A stretch of DNA of 64,000 bases from Sulfitobacter faviae (GTDB lineage: Bacteria; Pseudomonadota; Alphaproteobacteria; Rhodobacterales; Rhodobacteraceae). The notes under the pieces were generated by a model, which was not told where the DNA came from, searched no databases, and saw only the letters and a program-made list of their open reading frames with translations. A program made the position numbers and the translations under genes. The stretch spans positions 1,736,001-1,800,000 of the forward strand of contig NZ_PGFQ01000001.1 in assembly GCF_029870955.1 (NCBI RefSeq), in the 5' to 3' direction. Within the stretch, counting starts at the first letter, position 1; each line of letters opens with the position of its first letter. Positions 1 to 11,323 of the stretch are shown here, in pieces.

Positions 1-1517
<1,517 letters not shown>

Positions 1518-1599
1518 TCATAGCCGCGATGTGATCGCTTTGAGCCGCGCCTTGGTCGTGCTAACTCCCAAATGAACGCCATTCAGGAGACCTGCCCCC

Positions 1600-2081
1600 A
1601 TGACCCCCGAAGAGATTGCCAAACTGCCCTACCGCCCTTGCGTCGGCGTGATGCTGGTGAATGCCGAGGGGGAGGTCTTTGTCGGCCAGCGGCGCGACCG
1701 GGATCAGGACGCTTGGCAGATGCCCCAAGGCGGGGTCGACAAGGGCGAGGCCGCGCGCGATGCGGCCCTGCGTGAGTTGGAGGAAGAGACCGGCATCCCC
1801 AGCAATCTGGTGCGGGTCGAAGCCGAGACGACAAGCTGGCTGCCCTATGATCTGCCCCATGAACTGGTGCCCAACATTTGGAAGGGCCGCTACCGGGGCA
1901 GGAACAGAAATGGTTCCTCATGCGTTTTCTGGGGCAGGACGATCAGGTCAATATCCAGACGGCTGAGCCTGAATTCTCCGAATGGCGCTGGATGCCCGCA
2001 GATCAACTGGTCGCGCATATCGTGCCGTTCAAACGTGCGGTCTATGCGGCGGTTCTTGAAGAGTTTGAGGAGAAGTTATGA
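1600..2081 (+). CDS. rppH: RNA pyrophosphohydrolase RppH (Nudix), one frameshift
   Basis: Removes pyrophosphate from the 5' triphosphate end of RNAs, starting 5'-dependent decay. The Nudix box [17 protein letters not shown] followed by EEETG is complete at about residues 46-68, and the N-terminal [13 protein letters not shown] is typical of RppH/IalA proteins. The length after repair is about 160 residues, the usual size. The frame breaks at a GGGG run at 1895-1898: one extra G restores [15 protein letters not shown], a conserved RppH stretch, which continues in the next frame to a TGA at 2079-2081. The stop overlaps the ATG of the following gene. The break is most likely a sequencing error. 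Confidence 0.9.
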
Positions 2082-2560
2082 CACGGATCATCGCCTGCGC
2101 CCTCGCCACTTTGGCCCCGCTGCCCGCTCTTGCGCTCAGTTGTCTGCCCCATTCGGTCGAGGCGACCTATCAACGCGCGGCCAAGGCCGAGGAAAGTTAT
2201 GTCGTGGTGCAGGGGCGTCTGACCTTTGACGCCAGCGCCCTGCCAAAGGGCGGCACCATCGGGATCAATCCGCCCGAAGAGACGCCGATCCGGGCGCAGA
2301 TCAGCGGCAAGGCGCTATCCGAAGGGGGCTTTGACGTGCCCTTTGACCAGCCCTTGACGCTCAACGTTCAGTGTTTTGGCCCTTGGTGCGGCTCTGCCGA
2401 AGAGGGGGATGTTCTGGCCTTCCTCGAACGCAAGCCGGATGGGGCCTATGCGTTGGAAAGCAATCCCTGCGGGGGCGACCTTTTCGGCTCTCCGAAGCCT
2501 GCCATGGTGGATAAGGTGATCGCCTGTTTCCAAGGGGCGGAGTGCACGCCGGTTCGGTGA
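2078..2560 (+). CDS. conserved hypothetical secreted protein
   Basis: Function not recognised. The 160-residue product starts with a classic signal peptide ([19 protein letters not shown], cleavage likely after ALA), so it should be exported to the periplasm. The mature part has six cysteines (for example VQCFGPWCG and SNPCGG, and [10 protein letters not shown] near the end), which suggests disulfides. There is no lipobox and no membrane segment after the signal. Its ATG overlaps the rppH stop (ATGA), so the two are probably co-transcribed, but nothing links them functionally. Confidence 0.75.
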   Translation: MTRIIACALATLAPLPALALSCLPHSVEATYQRAAKAEESYVVVQGRLTFDASALPKGGTIGINPPEETPIRAQISGKALSEGGFDVPFDQPLTLNVQCFGPWCGSAEEGDVLAFLERKPDGAYALESNPCGGDLFGSPKPAMVDKVIACFQGAECTPVR

Positions 2561-2573
2561 TCCGGCGGCAGTC

Positions 2574-3167
2574 TTATGCCTCGATAAGCGGCACTTGCGG
2601 TGCCGCATCGCGGGGCAGCAGCCCTGTGAGACGCGGATCATCATCGATCTCAACCTGACGGCGCACCGGGATGAAGCCTGACCGCACATAAAAGCCAAGC
2701 GCCTGCGGGCTGTCGTTGGTGCAGGTATGCAGGTGCAGCCGGGTGATCGGCTTTTCCCATGCCAGCGTGATCGCTTGGTTCATCAGATACCGCCCCGAGC
2801 CGCTGCCGATCAGTGCAGAGGTCAGCCCGAAATAGGCCAATTCGCAGCTGCCATCTTCGGGGAAGTTCAACTCAAGCAGCGCCTCGTCCTTGCCATCGCG
2901 GGTCAGCGTATAAAAGTCCCGCGCCGGGTCTTGCAGCAGCGCAGAGAGGGCCGCGTCATCCAGTTTGAGCCGCCCGTACCAGAGCCAATCCATCCCGACA
3001 CGCCGGAAAATGTCCCGAAACCAGTCGGGCGTCGGTGTGACCTTCCGAAAGGTGACACCCTCGGGCAGGGGCACCTCCCGCAGGCTGGGTTTGGCGTCCA
3101 TCTCAAGATGGGTCACCACCACGGCCAGTTTGCCGGGCGGGACATCGTGAAAACCGTTCTCGATCAT
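2574..3167 (-). CDS. GNAT family N-acetyltransferase
   Basis: Probable acetyl-CoA-dependent N-acyltransferase of unknown substrate, 197 residues. The acetyl-CoA-binding motif A appears as GSGSGRYLMNQAI near residues 121-133 and the C-terminal motif B as ALGFYVRSGF near 157-166. The gene is third in a minus-strand run after nth and the adenosine kinase, with only 2 nt between the kinase stop and this ATG, so it is likely translated from the same transcript. It converges with the secreted-protein gene, with 13 nt between the stops. Confidence 0.8.
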   Translation of the reverse strand: MIENGFHDVPPGKLAVVVTHLEMDAKPSLREVPLPEGVTFRKVTPTPDWFRDIFRRVGMDWLWYGRLKLDDAALSALLQDPARDFYTLTRDGKDEALLELNFPEDGSCELAYFGLTSALIGSGSGRYLMNQAITLAWEKPITRLHLHTCTNDSPQALGFYVRSGFIPVRRQVEIDDDPRLTGLLPRDAAPQVPLIEA

Positions 3168-3169
3168 AG

Positions 3170-4158
3170 TCAGACCAGCCCTTCGGCCTTGAACAGGGCC
3201 ATGATGTCAGTCTGGGGGCGGGGGCCGATGTGGCGGATCACTTCGCCCGCGCAGATGTTGCCCATGCGGCCACAGGTCTCAAGATCGCGGCCCGTGGCAA
3301 GGCCATAGAGGAAGCCCGCCGCGAATTGATCGCCCGCGCCCGTGGCATCCACCGGCACGACCTTTTCGACCGGCACGTCGACCCGTTCTGCGCCCCGGAC
3401 CAGTGTGACCCCGTCGCCCGAGCGGGTGCAGACCACCAGCGGGCAAATCTCGGCGGTTTTGGCCAGTGCGGCTTCGGTGTCGTCGGTTTCCCAAAGGGCG
3501 CGAATCTCGGCCTCATTGCCGATGACATAGCCCAGATCGTTTTCGATCAGCGCGAGGAAGTCGTCGCGGTGACGCTCCACGCAGAAGGGGTCGGAGATGG
3601 CGATGCCCGCCATGCCGCCGCCCGCCGTCGCGGCCCGCGCGGCCTCGCGAAAGGCGGTTTTGCCGGCCTCATGGTCAAAGAGGTAGCCTTCGAGGAACAT
3701 CAGCTTGGCCTTCTCAGTCACCGCCTGCGGCACATCGGCCGAGGTCAGCCCGGTCGAGATGCCGAGGTAGGTGTTCAGCGACCGCTCCCCATCGGGGTGA
3801 CGAAGATCATGCAACGCGAGGTCGGGTTCTCGCCCTCCGCCACGGGGGCGTTGACGAAGTCGATCCCGATATCGGTCATCGCCTTGGCATAGAACTGGCC
3901 CAACTCATCATCGCGCACCCGCCCGATAAAGGCGGTCTTGAGGCCCAGCGCGCCCGCGCCTGCGACGGTATTGGCGACCGAGCCGCCCGGCGTCTGCACC
4001 CGGTCTTGCATCGCGGCATAGAGGTCTTCGGCGCGGTCACGCTCGATCAACTGCATGATGCCTTTCTCGATACCGTTGTCGGCAAGGAAATTGTCATCGG
4101 CATGGGAGATCACGTCGACGACGGCGTTGCCGATGCCAACCACTTCGTATTGGGTCAT
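3170..4158 (-). CDS. PfkB-family sugar/adenosine kinase, one frameshift
   Basis: ATP-dependent kinase of the PfkB (ribokinase) superfamily; Rhodobacterales orthologues are usually called adenosine kinase. About 329 residues after repair. PfkB signature 1 region is GGSVANTVAGAGALG near residue 60; signature 2 is DATGAGDQFAAGFLYG near 275, carrying the catalytic Asp. The frame breaks at CCCC on the coding strand (plus strand GGGG around 3794-3798): one more C gives FVTPDGERSLNTYLG, a conserved stretch. The ATG overlaps the nth stop (ATGA), so translation is coupled. The substrate assignment rests on family resemblance only. Confidence 0.85.
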
Positions 4159-4799
4159 TCTGTCTTGTCCTCGTATTGGCACAGGTCACGGATGATGCAG
4201 GTGCGGCACAGGGGTTTGCGGGCTTTACAGTGATAGCGGCCATGCAGGATCAGCCAGTGATGGGCATGGCGCTGGAAATCGGCGGGAATGTTGTCTTCGA
4301 TGGCGCGCTCGACCGCGTCGACCGTCTTGCCCGGTGCGATCCCGGTGCGGTTGCCGACGCGGAAGATATGCGTGTCCACCGCCTGCGCGGGCTGGCCCCA
4401 CCACATATTGAGCACCACATTCGCGGTCTTGCGCCCGACGCCCGGCAGCGATTGCAGCGCGGCGCGGGAATTGGGCACCTCGCCGTCGTAATCGTCGACC
4501 AGGATTTGGCTTAGCTTGATGACGTTCTTGGCCTTCTGACGGTAGAGGCCGATGGTCTTGATATGGTCGATCAGCCCTTCAAGCCCCAGATCGAGCATCT
4601 TTTGCGGCGTGTCGGCGATCTTGAACAGGTCGCGCGTCGCCTTATTGACGCCCGCATCGGTCGATTGCGCGCTCAGCGCCACGGCCACGACGAGCGTATA
4701 GACATTCACATGCTCCAACTCGCCCTCGGGCTCAGGCTCTGCCTGTTGGAAGCGGGCGAAGATCTCGCGGATGGTATGATAATCAAGTTGGCGGGCCAT
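4155..4799 (-). CDS. nth: endonuclease III
   Basis: DNA glycosylase/AP lyase that removes oxidised pyrimidines in base-excision repair. 214 residues, the normal size. The helix-hairpin-helix is LPGVGRKTANVVLN near 114-127 with the catalytic Lys in it, followed by the catalytic Asp in AVDTHIFRVGN. The C-terminal 4Fe-4S loop has the expected spacing C-x6-C-x2-C-x5-C (CKARKPLCRTCIIRDLC). First gene of a three-gene operon with the PfkB kinase and the GNAT protein. Confidence 0.96.
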   Translation of the reverse strand: MARQLDYHTIREIFARFQQAEPEPEGELEHVNVYTLVVAVALSAQSTDAGVNKATRDLFKIADTPQKMLDLGLEGLIDHIKTIGLYRQKAKNVIKLSQILVDDYDGEVPNSRAALQSLPGVGRKTANVVLNMWWGQPAQAVDTHIFRVGNRTGIAPGKTVDAVERAIEDNIPADFQRHAHHWLILHGRYHCKARKPLCRTCIIRDLCQYEDKTE

Positions 4800-4910
4800 G
4801 GCTCAGGGTATGCGATGAATGGCGCGGCAGGGCAAGCGGGGGCGGGGCTTGGGGGGCGATGGCGCAAGAAACGGGTCGCACGGGGGCAGGGGCGCGGCTA
4901 ATCTGGTGGC

Positions 4911-5813
4911 ATGACACAGATCGCACAGCTCTCTCCCGCGCCCGAAGATCAGGGGTACCACTATCAGGTGATGCGCCGCGCCATCGCCCTGATCGACGAG
5001 GCCGAAGACCCAAAGCAACTCGATTGGATCGCGGGCGAGATGGGCATGTCCGCCGCGCATTTCCAGCGGCTTTTCTCGCGCTGGGTGGGGGTCTCGCCGA
5101 AGCGATACCAGCAGTATCTGATGCTGGATCAGGCCAAGGTCATGCTGCGCGACCGTTTCACCACGCTGGCGGCGGCGCATGAATTGGGGCTGTCGGGCAG
5201 CGGACGGTTGCATGACCTTTTCCTGCGCTGGGAGGCGATGAGCCCCGGTGAGTTTGCCCGCAAGGGCGCGGGGCTGACGATCTACTGGGGTTGGTTCGAC
5301 AGCCCCTTTGGCCCGACACTGGTGATGGGCACCGACAAGGGCATCTGCGGGCTCGCGCTGTCGTCGGAAGTGGGGGAGGATGCGGCGATGGTGGATCTTT
5401 GCAGCCGCTGGCCGCTCGCCGATTTCGTGGAGGCCCCCGCGCGGTTGCAGGCATGGGTCGACGCGGCCTTTGGGCGGCGGAAAGACCCCGAGGCGAAGGC
5501 GCCGCTCTACCTCATCGGTGCGCCCTTTCAAATCAAGGTTTGGGAGGCGCTGCTGAGCATCCCCTCAGGGCAGGTGACCACCTATTCCGAAATCGCGCAG
5601 AGCATCGGCAGCCCCCGCGCCGTGCGTGCCGTGGGCACGGCAGTAGGGCGCAATCCGGTGAGTTGGCTGATCCCCTGTCACCGGGCGCTGCGCAAAAGCG
5701 GGGGCTTGGGCGGCTACCACTGGGGGCTGCCGGTGAAACGCGCAATGCTCGCCTTCGAGGCGGCACGGGCAGAGGCGCAAACAGCTCCCTCTGGGCGGGT
5801 TTCTGCCGAATAG
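4911..5813 (+). CDS. AraC-type HTH / O6-methylguanine-DNA methyltransferase fusion (Ada-like)
   Basis: Repairs O6-alkylguanine by transferring the alkyl group to its own cysteine, and probably also binds DNA as a regulator. About 300 residues. The N-terminal third is an AraC-type helix-turn-helix (IAGEMGMSAAHFQRLFSRWV at about 43-62, then SPKRYQQYLMLDQAK). The C-terminal half is a methyltransferase with the PCHR active site (IPCHRALRKSGGLGGYHWGL near 250). The zinc-binding methylphosphotriester domain that opens E. coli Ada is absent, so classical Ada activation by phosphotriester repair is not expected. Transcribed divergently from nth across a 110-nt gap. Confidence 0.88.
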   Translation: MTQIAQLSPAPEDQGYHYQVMRRAIALIDEAEDPKQLDWIAGEMGMSAAHFQRLFSRWVGVSPKRYQQYLMLDQAKVMLRDRFTTLAAAHELGLSGSGRLHDLFLRWEAMSPGEFARKGAGLTIYWGWFDSPFGPTLVMGTDKGICGLALSSEVGEDAAMVDLCSRWPLADFVEAPARLQAWVDAAFGRRKDPEAKAPLYLIGAPFQIKVWEALLSIPSGQVTTYSEIAQSIGSPRAVRAVGTAVGRNPVSWLIPCHRALRKSGGLGGYHWGLPVKRAMLAFEAARAEAQTAPSGRVSAE

Positions 5814-5911
5814 CGGTTATATGTAATGTTTTTGGGAACTTTGCGTGCCTATATTGCGTTCACGTCAAGATGCCCCGCCCGAACGGGGCCGCAAACATGA
5901 AGGCAGTAGAC

Positions 5912-6568
5912 ATGATTTCTTCGAAGATGACTTTGGCCGCCGCTCTGGCTGGCGCGATGACACTGGGTGCCTGTACGCAGCCGATGCAGCCGGGCAATGG
6001 CGATCCCAACCAGCGGACCAAGAATGGCGCTTTGATCGGTGCGGGCGTCGGGGCCCTTGCCGGTGCGATTTCCGAAGGTGACGGCAAAGGCGCGCTGAAA
6101 GGCGCTTTGATCGGCGGCACGATCGGCGCGGGCGTCGGCTATTCGCTCGATAAGCAAGAGGCCGAGTTGCGCGCCGCGATGGACAGCCGCGTGGTGATCA
6201 CCAACACCGGCGACCGTCTGATCGTGACACTGCCGCAAGACATCCTCTTTGCGACCGACAGCACCAGCGTATCGCCCGCCCTGCGTGACGATCTGGCCGC
6301 GCTGGCGCAGAACGTGAACATCTATCAGAACTCCACCCTGCAAGTCGTGGGCCACACCGACAGCGATGGCGAAGCGGCCTATAACCAGCAGCTTTCCGAG
6401 CGTCGCGCGCAGGCCGTGGGTAACATCCTGCTGTCCAACGGCGTGCCGCAGCAGCGTTTGCAGACATTCGGCCGTGGCGAAAGCCAGCCTGTGGCAAGCA
6501 ACCTGAGCGCCGCTGGCAAAGCGCAAAACCGCCGGGTCGAGATCGTGATCCTGCCCAACGCGCGCTAA
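5912..6568 (+). CDS. OmpA-family glycine-zipper lipoprotein
   Basis: Outer-membrane lipoprotein expected to hold the envelope to peptidoglycan. A lipobox ends the signal peptide (AMTLGACTQ, Cys about residue 22). A glycine-zipper segment follows (GALIGAGVGALAGAI and GALIGGTIGAGVGYSLD, about 45-90), then an OmpA C-terminal peptidoglycan-binding domain (ILFATDSTSVSP, VVGHTDSDGEAAYNQQLSERRA, and final NRRVEIVI). I chose the ATG at 5912 because GAAGG lies 8 nt upstream and it gives a normal lipoprotein signal; the in-frame ATG at 5897 is the alternative. A strong terminator follows. Confidence 0.88.
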   Translation: MISSKMTLAAALAGAMTLGACTQPMQPGNGDPNQRTKNGALIGAGVGALAGAISEGDGKGALKGALIGGTIGAGVGYSLDKQEAELRAAMDSRVVITNTGDRLIVTLPQDILFATDSTSVSPALRDDLAALAQNVNIYQNSTLQVVGHTDSDGEAAYNQQLSERRAQAVGNILLSNGVPQQRLQTFGRGESQPVASNLSAAGKAQNRRVEIVILPNAR

Positions 6569-6594
6569 ACCGCACCTTAGACAGTGACAGTGAA

Positions 6595-6619
6595 CCCCGG
6601 CCAGTGGCCGGGGTTTTTT
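6595..6619 (+). terminator. Rho-independent terminator of the OmpA-family gene
   Basis: CCCCGGC, loop CAGTG, GCCGGGG, followed directly by six T residues. It lies 27 nt after the stop of the OmpA-like gene and just before the convergent mnmC2-like stop. Confidence 0.92.
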
Positions 6620-6625
6620 GTTGGC

Positions 6626-7655
6626 CTAGAGGTTGTCCTCGACCCTGAAACCCTTGGGGATGGCATCGCGCCCTTCGAGCAGAAGATCGGCCATGACCTC
6701 TGCCACTTTCGGGCCATGCCGAAGCCGATTTTGAAGCCGCCATTGGCGATGTAATGCCCCGGCTTGCCGGGCCACGGCCCCAGCATCGGCGCGCGGCTGC
6801 GGCTGCGCGGGCGCAGCCCGGCCCAGCGTTCGACGACCGGCGCGTCTTGCAACGCGGGCACCGCCGCGCGGGCCTTGGCGATCACCGCGTCGAGTTGTGC
6901 ATCGGTGTTGTCGGGGCTGTCGTACTCTCGCTCAGTCGTGCCGCCCACGGCTATCGTGCCATCCAGATGCGGGATCACATGGACCCCATCGGCAAAAAGC
7001 TGCGCCGCACCGCCCCGATCCAGCCGCAAGAGCGCGGCCTGCCCTTTGATGCCCGCGCCAACCAAACGCGGATGGCCCGCATTCAGCGCCTCCAGCCCCG
7101 CGACCCCAGTGGCCCAGAGGGTCAGACCTATATCGGGGCCTCGGCCACGATCTCAGCGCCTTTGGCCGCCAGTGCCGCGACCAGTGCCGCGCAGGCGTGA
7201 CGCGGGTGGACGAGGGCGCTTAGCGTGTCCCGGATCAGCCAGCCCGTGGGGCTCTGCGGGGCCCAATCGTCGCTCTCGGCGCGGATCAACTCCCACCGGG
7301 CGCGGCCTTGCCAAAGCGCGGCTGCCGTGTCCTGCCGTTGCCGTGCCAGCGCGAGGGCCGCGTCATCCGCCACCGGCTGCAAGCGCCCGCTGCGGATATA
7401 GCCGGGCGCGCGACCGCCCGCAGCCTCGACCTCGGCCCAGAAGGCTTCGGCGCTGAGTAGGCTCTCAAGCTGAAAGGCTTTCTTGGCGTTCCAATTTTCC
7501 GGCACATGCGGCGCCAGCGCGCCCACGATCCCGCCCGACGCCCCCGCCGCCGGTCCTGACGGATCGACCACGCGCACCACCGCCCCGCGCCGGACGCAGG
7601 CCCAAGCCACCGACAGGCCAAAAATCCCGGCCCCTCTTACGGTTACATCCACCAT
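6626..7655 (-). CDS. FAD-dependent oxidoreductase, MnmC C-terminal-like, two frameshifts
   Basis: Likely the FAD domain of tRNA-modifying MnmC, which removes the carboxymethyl group from cmnm5s2U34. About 343 residues after repair. The Rossmann motif RGAGIFGLSVAWACVRRG is at 7-24, and the FAD-family C-terminal region reads PRSRSRAPMLGPWPG then GHYIANGGFKIGFGMAPK. Two coding-strand C runs each lack one C: plus-strand GGGG at 7134-7137 and GGG at 6711-6713. Repair restores VAEAPDIGLTLWATG and FGMAPKVAEVMADLL and a natural TAG at 6626. It is divergent from the methyltransferase half (mnmD) across about 60 nt, which supports the MnmC reading; a glycine/D-amino-acid oxidase is the alternative. Start 7655 is preferred for its AGGGA at 6 nt; 7661 is possible. 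Confidence 0.75.
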
Positions 7656-7718
7656 TGCCATTCCCTGCCAGCTTGCGCAGTGTCTGCGCGACTTCTTCCC
7701 CCTCTAGCAGGACGTGCC

Positions 7719-8393
7719 GTGCCAGACCAGAATGCCCAGATCACGTGGCGCGCGGGCCAAGTGCCCGTTTCGACCCAGTTCGATGACCCCTACTTCAGCT
7801 TGGAAGATGGCGCGGCTGAGACGGCCTATGTCTTTCTGGCAGGAAATGACCTGCCTGAGAGGTTCCGCCCCGGCTTTCACATTGCCGAGCTTGGCTTTGG
7901 CACCGGGTTGAACCTGTTGCTGGCATGGGATGCTTGGATGCGGGCGGGCCATGACGGGCCGCTGCATTTCACCAGTTTCGAAGCCTACCCGATGCGGCCC
8001 GAGGATATGGCGCAGGCCCATGCGGCCTTTCCCGCGCTCGACGGGCGGCGCGATGCGCTGACGGCGGCGTGGGATGGCGCGGGTGGCGTGTTGGAACTGC
8101 CCGGCCTGCGGGCCGAGATTATCATCGGGGACGCGCGCGAAACCCTGCCCGCATGGCAGGGTCAGGCCGATGCTTGGTTCCTTGATGGGTTTTCACCGGC
8201 CAAGAACCCCCAGCTTTGGGGCGATGATCTGATGGCCGAGGTGGCACGCCATACCGCACCGGGCGGCAGTGCCGCCACCTATACCGCCGCGGGCTTCGTG
8301 CGCCGGGCCCTCGCGGCGGGCGGTTTTGAGGTTTCCCGCATCCCCGGCTATGGTCGCAAACGCCATATGACCCGGGCGCGGATGCCCGCATGA
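7719..8393 (+). CDS. mnmD: tRNA (5-methylaminomethyl-2-thiouridine)(34) methyltransferase MnmD
   Basis: SAM-dependent methyltransferase making the last methylation of mnm5s2U at the wobble base of tRNAs for Lys, Glu and Gln. About 224 residues. Recognisable family landmarks are QFDDPYFS near the N terminus, the SAM-binding ELGFGTGLNLLLAW near 60, FTSFEAYP, and DAWFLDGFSPAKNPQLW near 150-170. The GTG at 7719 has AGGA 8 nt upstream; an earlier in-frame GTG at 7680 would add 13 residues without family support. The stop overlaps the ATG of the EamA gene. Confidence 0.88.
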   Translation: MPDQNAQITWRAGQVPVSTQFDDPYFSLEDGAAETAYVFLAGNDLPERFRPGFHIAELGFGTGLNLLLAWDAWMRAGHDGPLHFTSFEAYPMRPEDMAQAHAAFPALDGRRDALTAAWDGAGGVLELPGLRAEIIIGDARETLPAWQGQADAWFLDGFSPAKNPQLWGDDLMAEVARHTAPGGSAATYTAAGFVRRALAAGGFEVSRIPGYGRKRHMTRARMPA

Positions 8394-9267
8394 GCCAGTC
8401 CAACAATATCCCGCTCGGCATCATGCTGATGATCGCCACGACGATGGTCTTCGCCGTCCAAGACGGGCTGTCGCGCCATCTGGCCGAGAACTACAACGTG
8501 CTAATGGTGGTGATGATCCGCTATTGGTTTTTCGCGGCCTTCGTGATCGCGCTGGCAATGCGCAAGGCAGGCGGCATCCGCCGCGCCGCCGCCACGACAC
8601 AGCCCGCGGTGCAAATCCTGCGGGGGTGCTGCTCTCGGCGCAGATTTGCATGATGGTGCTGGGCTTCACCATTTTGGGCTTGGTGGAGAGCCATGCGGTC
8701 TTTACCTGCTACCCGCTTTTGGTGGCGGCGCTGTCTGGTCCGATCTTGGGCGAGAAAGTCGGCTGGCGGCGGTGGGCCGCGATTGGTGTGGGCTTTGTCG
8801 GGGTGCTGGTGATCTTGCAACCCGGTCTTCGGGTGGTGGATCCTGCCGCCGCGATCCCGCTGGCAGGGGCGGCGATGTTCGCGGTCTATGGCCTGCTGAC
8901 CCGCTATGTCGCGCGGCGCGACACGACGGCGACGAGTTTCTTTTGGACGGGCGTCACCGGCGCGGCGGTCATGACGGCGGTCGGCATCTGGTTTTGGGAG
9001 CCGATGACGCCGGGCAACTGGCTGTTGATGGGCACGCTTTGCATCACCGGGGTCACCGGCCATTGGCTGCTGATCCGCTGCTACGAGGTGGCCGAGGCCA
9101 GCGCGGTGCAGCCCTTCGCCTATACGCAGTTGATCTTTACCGTGATCATCGGCCTGTCGGTCTTTAACGAGGTGCTGCGCCCCAGCGTGGTGCTGGGCGC
9201 GGGCATGATCGTGGCAGCGGGGCTGTTCACCCTATGGCGCGAACGCCTTCAACGTCGACCCGGTTAA
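8390..9267 (+). CDS. EamA/RhaT (DMT) family transporter, one frameshift
   Basis: Inner-membrane permease of the drug/metabolite transporter superfamily, substrate unknown. About 292 residues with roughly ten hydrophobic segments in two EamA repeats (first repeat opens GIMLMIATTMVFAVQDGLSR; second opens IPLAGAAMFAVYGLLTRYVA). One G is missing in the run at 8622-8626 (GGGGG for GGGGGG); restoring it joins VQILRG to VLLSAQICMMVLGFTILG. The ATG overlaps the mnmD stop (ATGA). The 3' end overlaps the convergent lytic transglycosylase gene by 36 nt. Confidence 0.85.
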
Positions 9268-11195
9268 CTCTGCGCTAAAGGGGATCGGCAGCGGGTCTTT
9301 GCCCAGACGGGCGCGATAGACCGGCAGGCTTTCGGTCACCCGCATGACGTAGTTTTGCGTTTCTCGAAAGGGGATCATCTCGATCCAATCGACGATGTCG
9401 ATCTCACCCTTGCGCGGGTCGCCATAGGTCGACATCCAGCGGCGCGGACGGCTGGGGCCCGCGTTATAGGCCGCCGACATCATGGAGACATTGCCGTCGA
9501 AAAGCCCAGCCATTTGTGACAGATAGGTCGCGCCAAGCCGCGCGTTGTAATCGGGGTCGGCGGTCAGCCGGTCCGTCGTGTGCTGGCCTGAGATGCCCAG
9601 ATCGCGCGCCACATCCCGCGCCGTGGCGGGCATGATCTGCATCAAGCCGCGCGCGCCGACGCCGCTTTGCACGTTCGGGTCAAACTCGCTTTCACGCCGC
9701 GCGATGGCGAGGGTCATCTCGGTCGCCATCGGCAGGTCTTTCTCCACCAGACTGTGCAGCGCGTAATAGGGGGCGGGCACCTCCAGCCCCCGCTGCGCGG
9801 CGCGTTTGCCGATCATCACCGCGATATGCGGCTGGCCCACGTCGATGGCGGCTTGCCCCAGCAGGGCGATGTCTTCGGGGACGAGTTGCTCGGCCAAATG
9901 GGTCCAGAACCGCTCGGCGGCGGACAGCTCGCCCGAGGCTTGCAGCAGCAGTCCGGCCTCGAACAGGGGCGCACGGGCCAGCGGAGAGGTGCGCCAGTCC
10001 TGATCAGGTGCCGGGCCCGCGAGCTTTTCGTCAAAGGGGATGCCGCCCCGTTCGGCGGCCAGCAGCCCGTAGAAGGAGGTTTGGTATTCCGCCCCCATGG
10101 CATAGGCTTTCGCCGCGCCCTCAGCATCGCCCATCGCCTCTAACGCGCGGCCCTGCCAATAGCCCGCGCGGCCTTGGCTGATGGGGGATTCCACGGCGTT
10201 GTCGTGGTTCTGGAAATGGCCCAGAGCGGTGGTGGGATCGTCCAAGAACCGCAGCGCGATATAGCCCGAGAGCCATTCGAGATCGGCATAATTCGAGCCA
10301 TCGGTCAGAAAATGCTGCGACGCCAGCCGGTAGGCCCTCTGCGCATCGCCATTGCGCATTTCATCCCGCGCCAAGGCCCGGCGACGGTTGGCCCATCTGG
10401 GGGCTGGCCGAGAGCCACAGCCGAGGTCGAGCGCGCCAGCATCAGATCCTTGGCATCTTCGCGCAGCCCCTTGCGGATGCGCCATTCAAAGCGGTCATGC
10501 GCCAGCCCCGGCGCATCGGATTTGGAGGCGGGGAGCGCGTCGATCTTGGCGTTCACGTCGCTTTCCAGCTTTTGCAGGGCGATGCGGGTTTCCGCCAGCG
10601 CCCTATCGGCGCTTGAGACCAGATCGAACATCTGCCGCGCTTCGGAATGTTCGCGCTGCCAGAGCATCTCTTCCAGCCGGGCCGCGTGGTGCGGGGCCAG
10701 AAGGCTGCCATGCGCCTCGGTGAAAAGGGCCTGACTGCTGGCGTTCATCGGCATGGTGCGCCACGCCAGAACGAGGTTCGCCTCGGCCTCACCGCGCTGG
10801 CCGCTGTTGATCAGCGCCTCCGCATGGGCCAGCACGCCGCGCGGGGTCTGCGGGGCCATGGCCGAGAAGAAATCCAGTATCTCGCTCTCACCCTGTTTGA
10901 TGACCGCCGCTTCGCTCTGCCGGCGCAAATAAGCCTCACCGGGCCAGTCGGGTCTGCGGTTCAGGAAATCGCGCGTGTCGGCATAGGTGCCGCGCCCGGC
11001 GCGCAGCCGGTGCCATTCGATCACATCGGCGGCGACTTGCCCGTCACGGGCAGCCAGCGCCGCGGCGGCGTCCCAATTGCCGCTGCGCATCGCATCCATC
11101 GCCCAGCCCAAAGGCCGTGGCCGCTGCGCCTCCGCAGGCACGGTCAGGATAAAAACACTCATGAGGATCGCCATCAGGCGCGTCATCGCTTGCAT
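9232..11195 (-). CDS. soluble lytic murein transglycosylase (Slt-like), one frameshift
   Basis: Periplasmic enzyme cleaving the MurNAc-GlcNAc bond of peptidoglycan with anhydro-MurNAc formation. About 654 residues after repair: a signal peptide ([19 protein letters not shown]), a long helical superhelix region, then a C-terminal SLT domain with the catalytic Glu in [27 protein letters not shown], and [13 protein letters not shown]. One C is missing on the coding strand (plus-strand GGGGG at 10399-10403); restoring it joins [10 protein letters not shown] to [14 protein letters not shown]. Start at 11195 gives a normal signal peptide; ATG 11186 is also possible, and a longer upstream frame lacks signal-peptide logic. 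Confidence 0.88.
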
Positions 11196-11323
11196 TTCCC
11201 ACGTCTCCGAGGCTAGAGCCTTGCAACATATGGCTCGGGCGCCGTTTATCAAACCGTAGCGCCCGCAAAAGCCCTCATCCAGTCCGGTTTTCCACCGGCC
11301 AGCACTTATTAAGGAGCGTGCAC

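Noticed and set aside
5821..5860. Promoter TTGGGA...TATATT before the OmpA-family gene
   Set aside because: The spacer between the boxes is only 12 nt, too short for a sigma-70 promoter.
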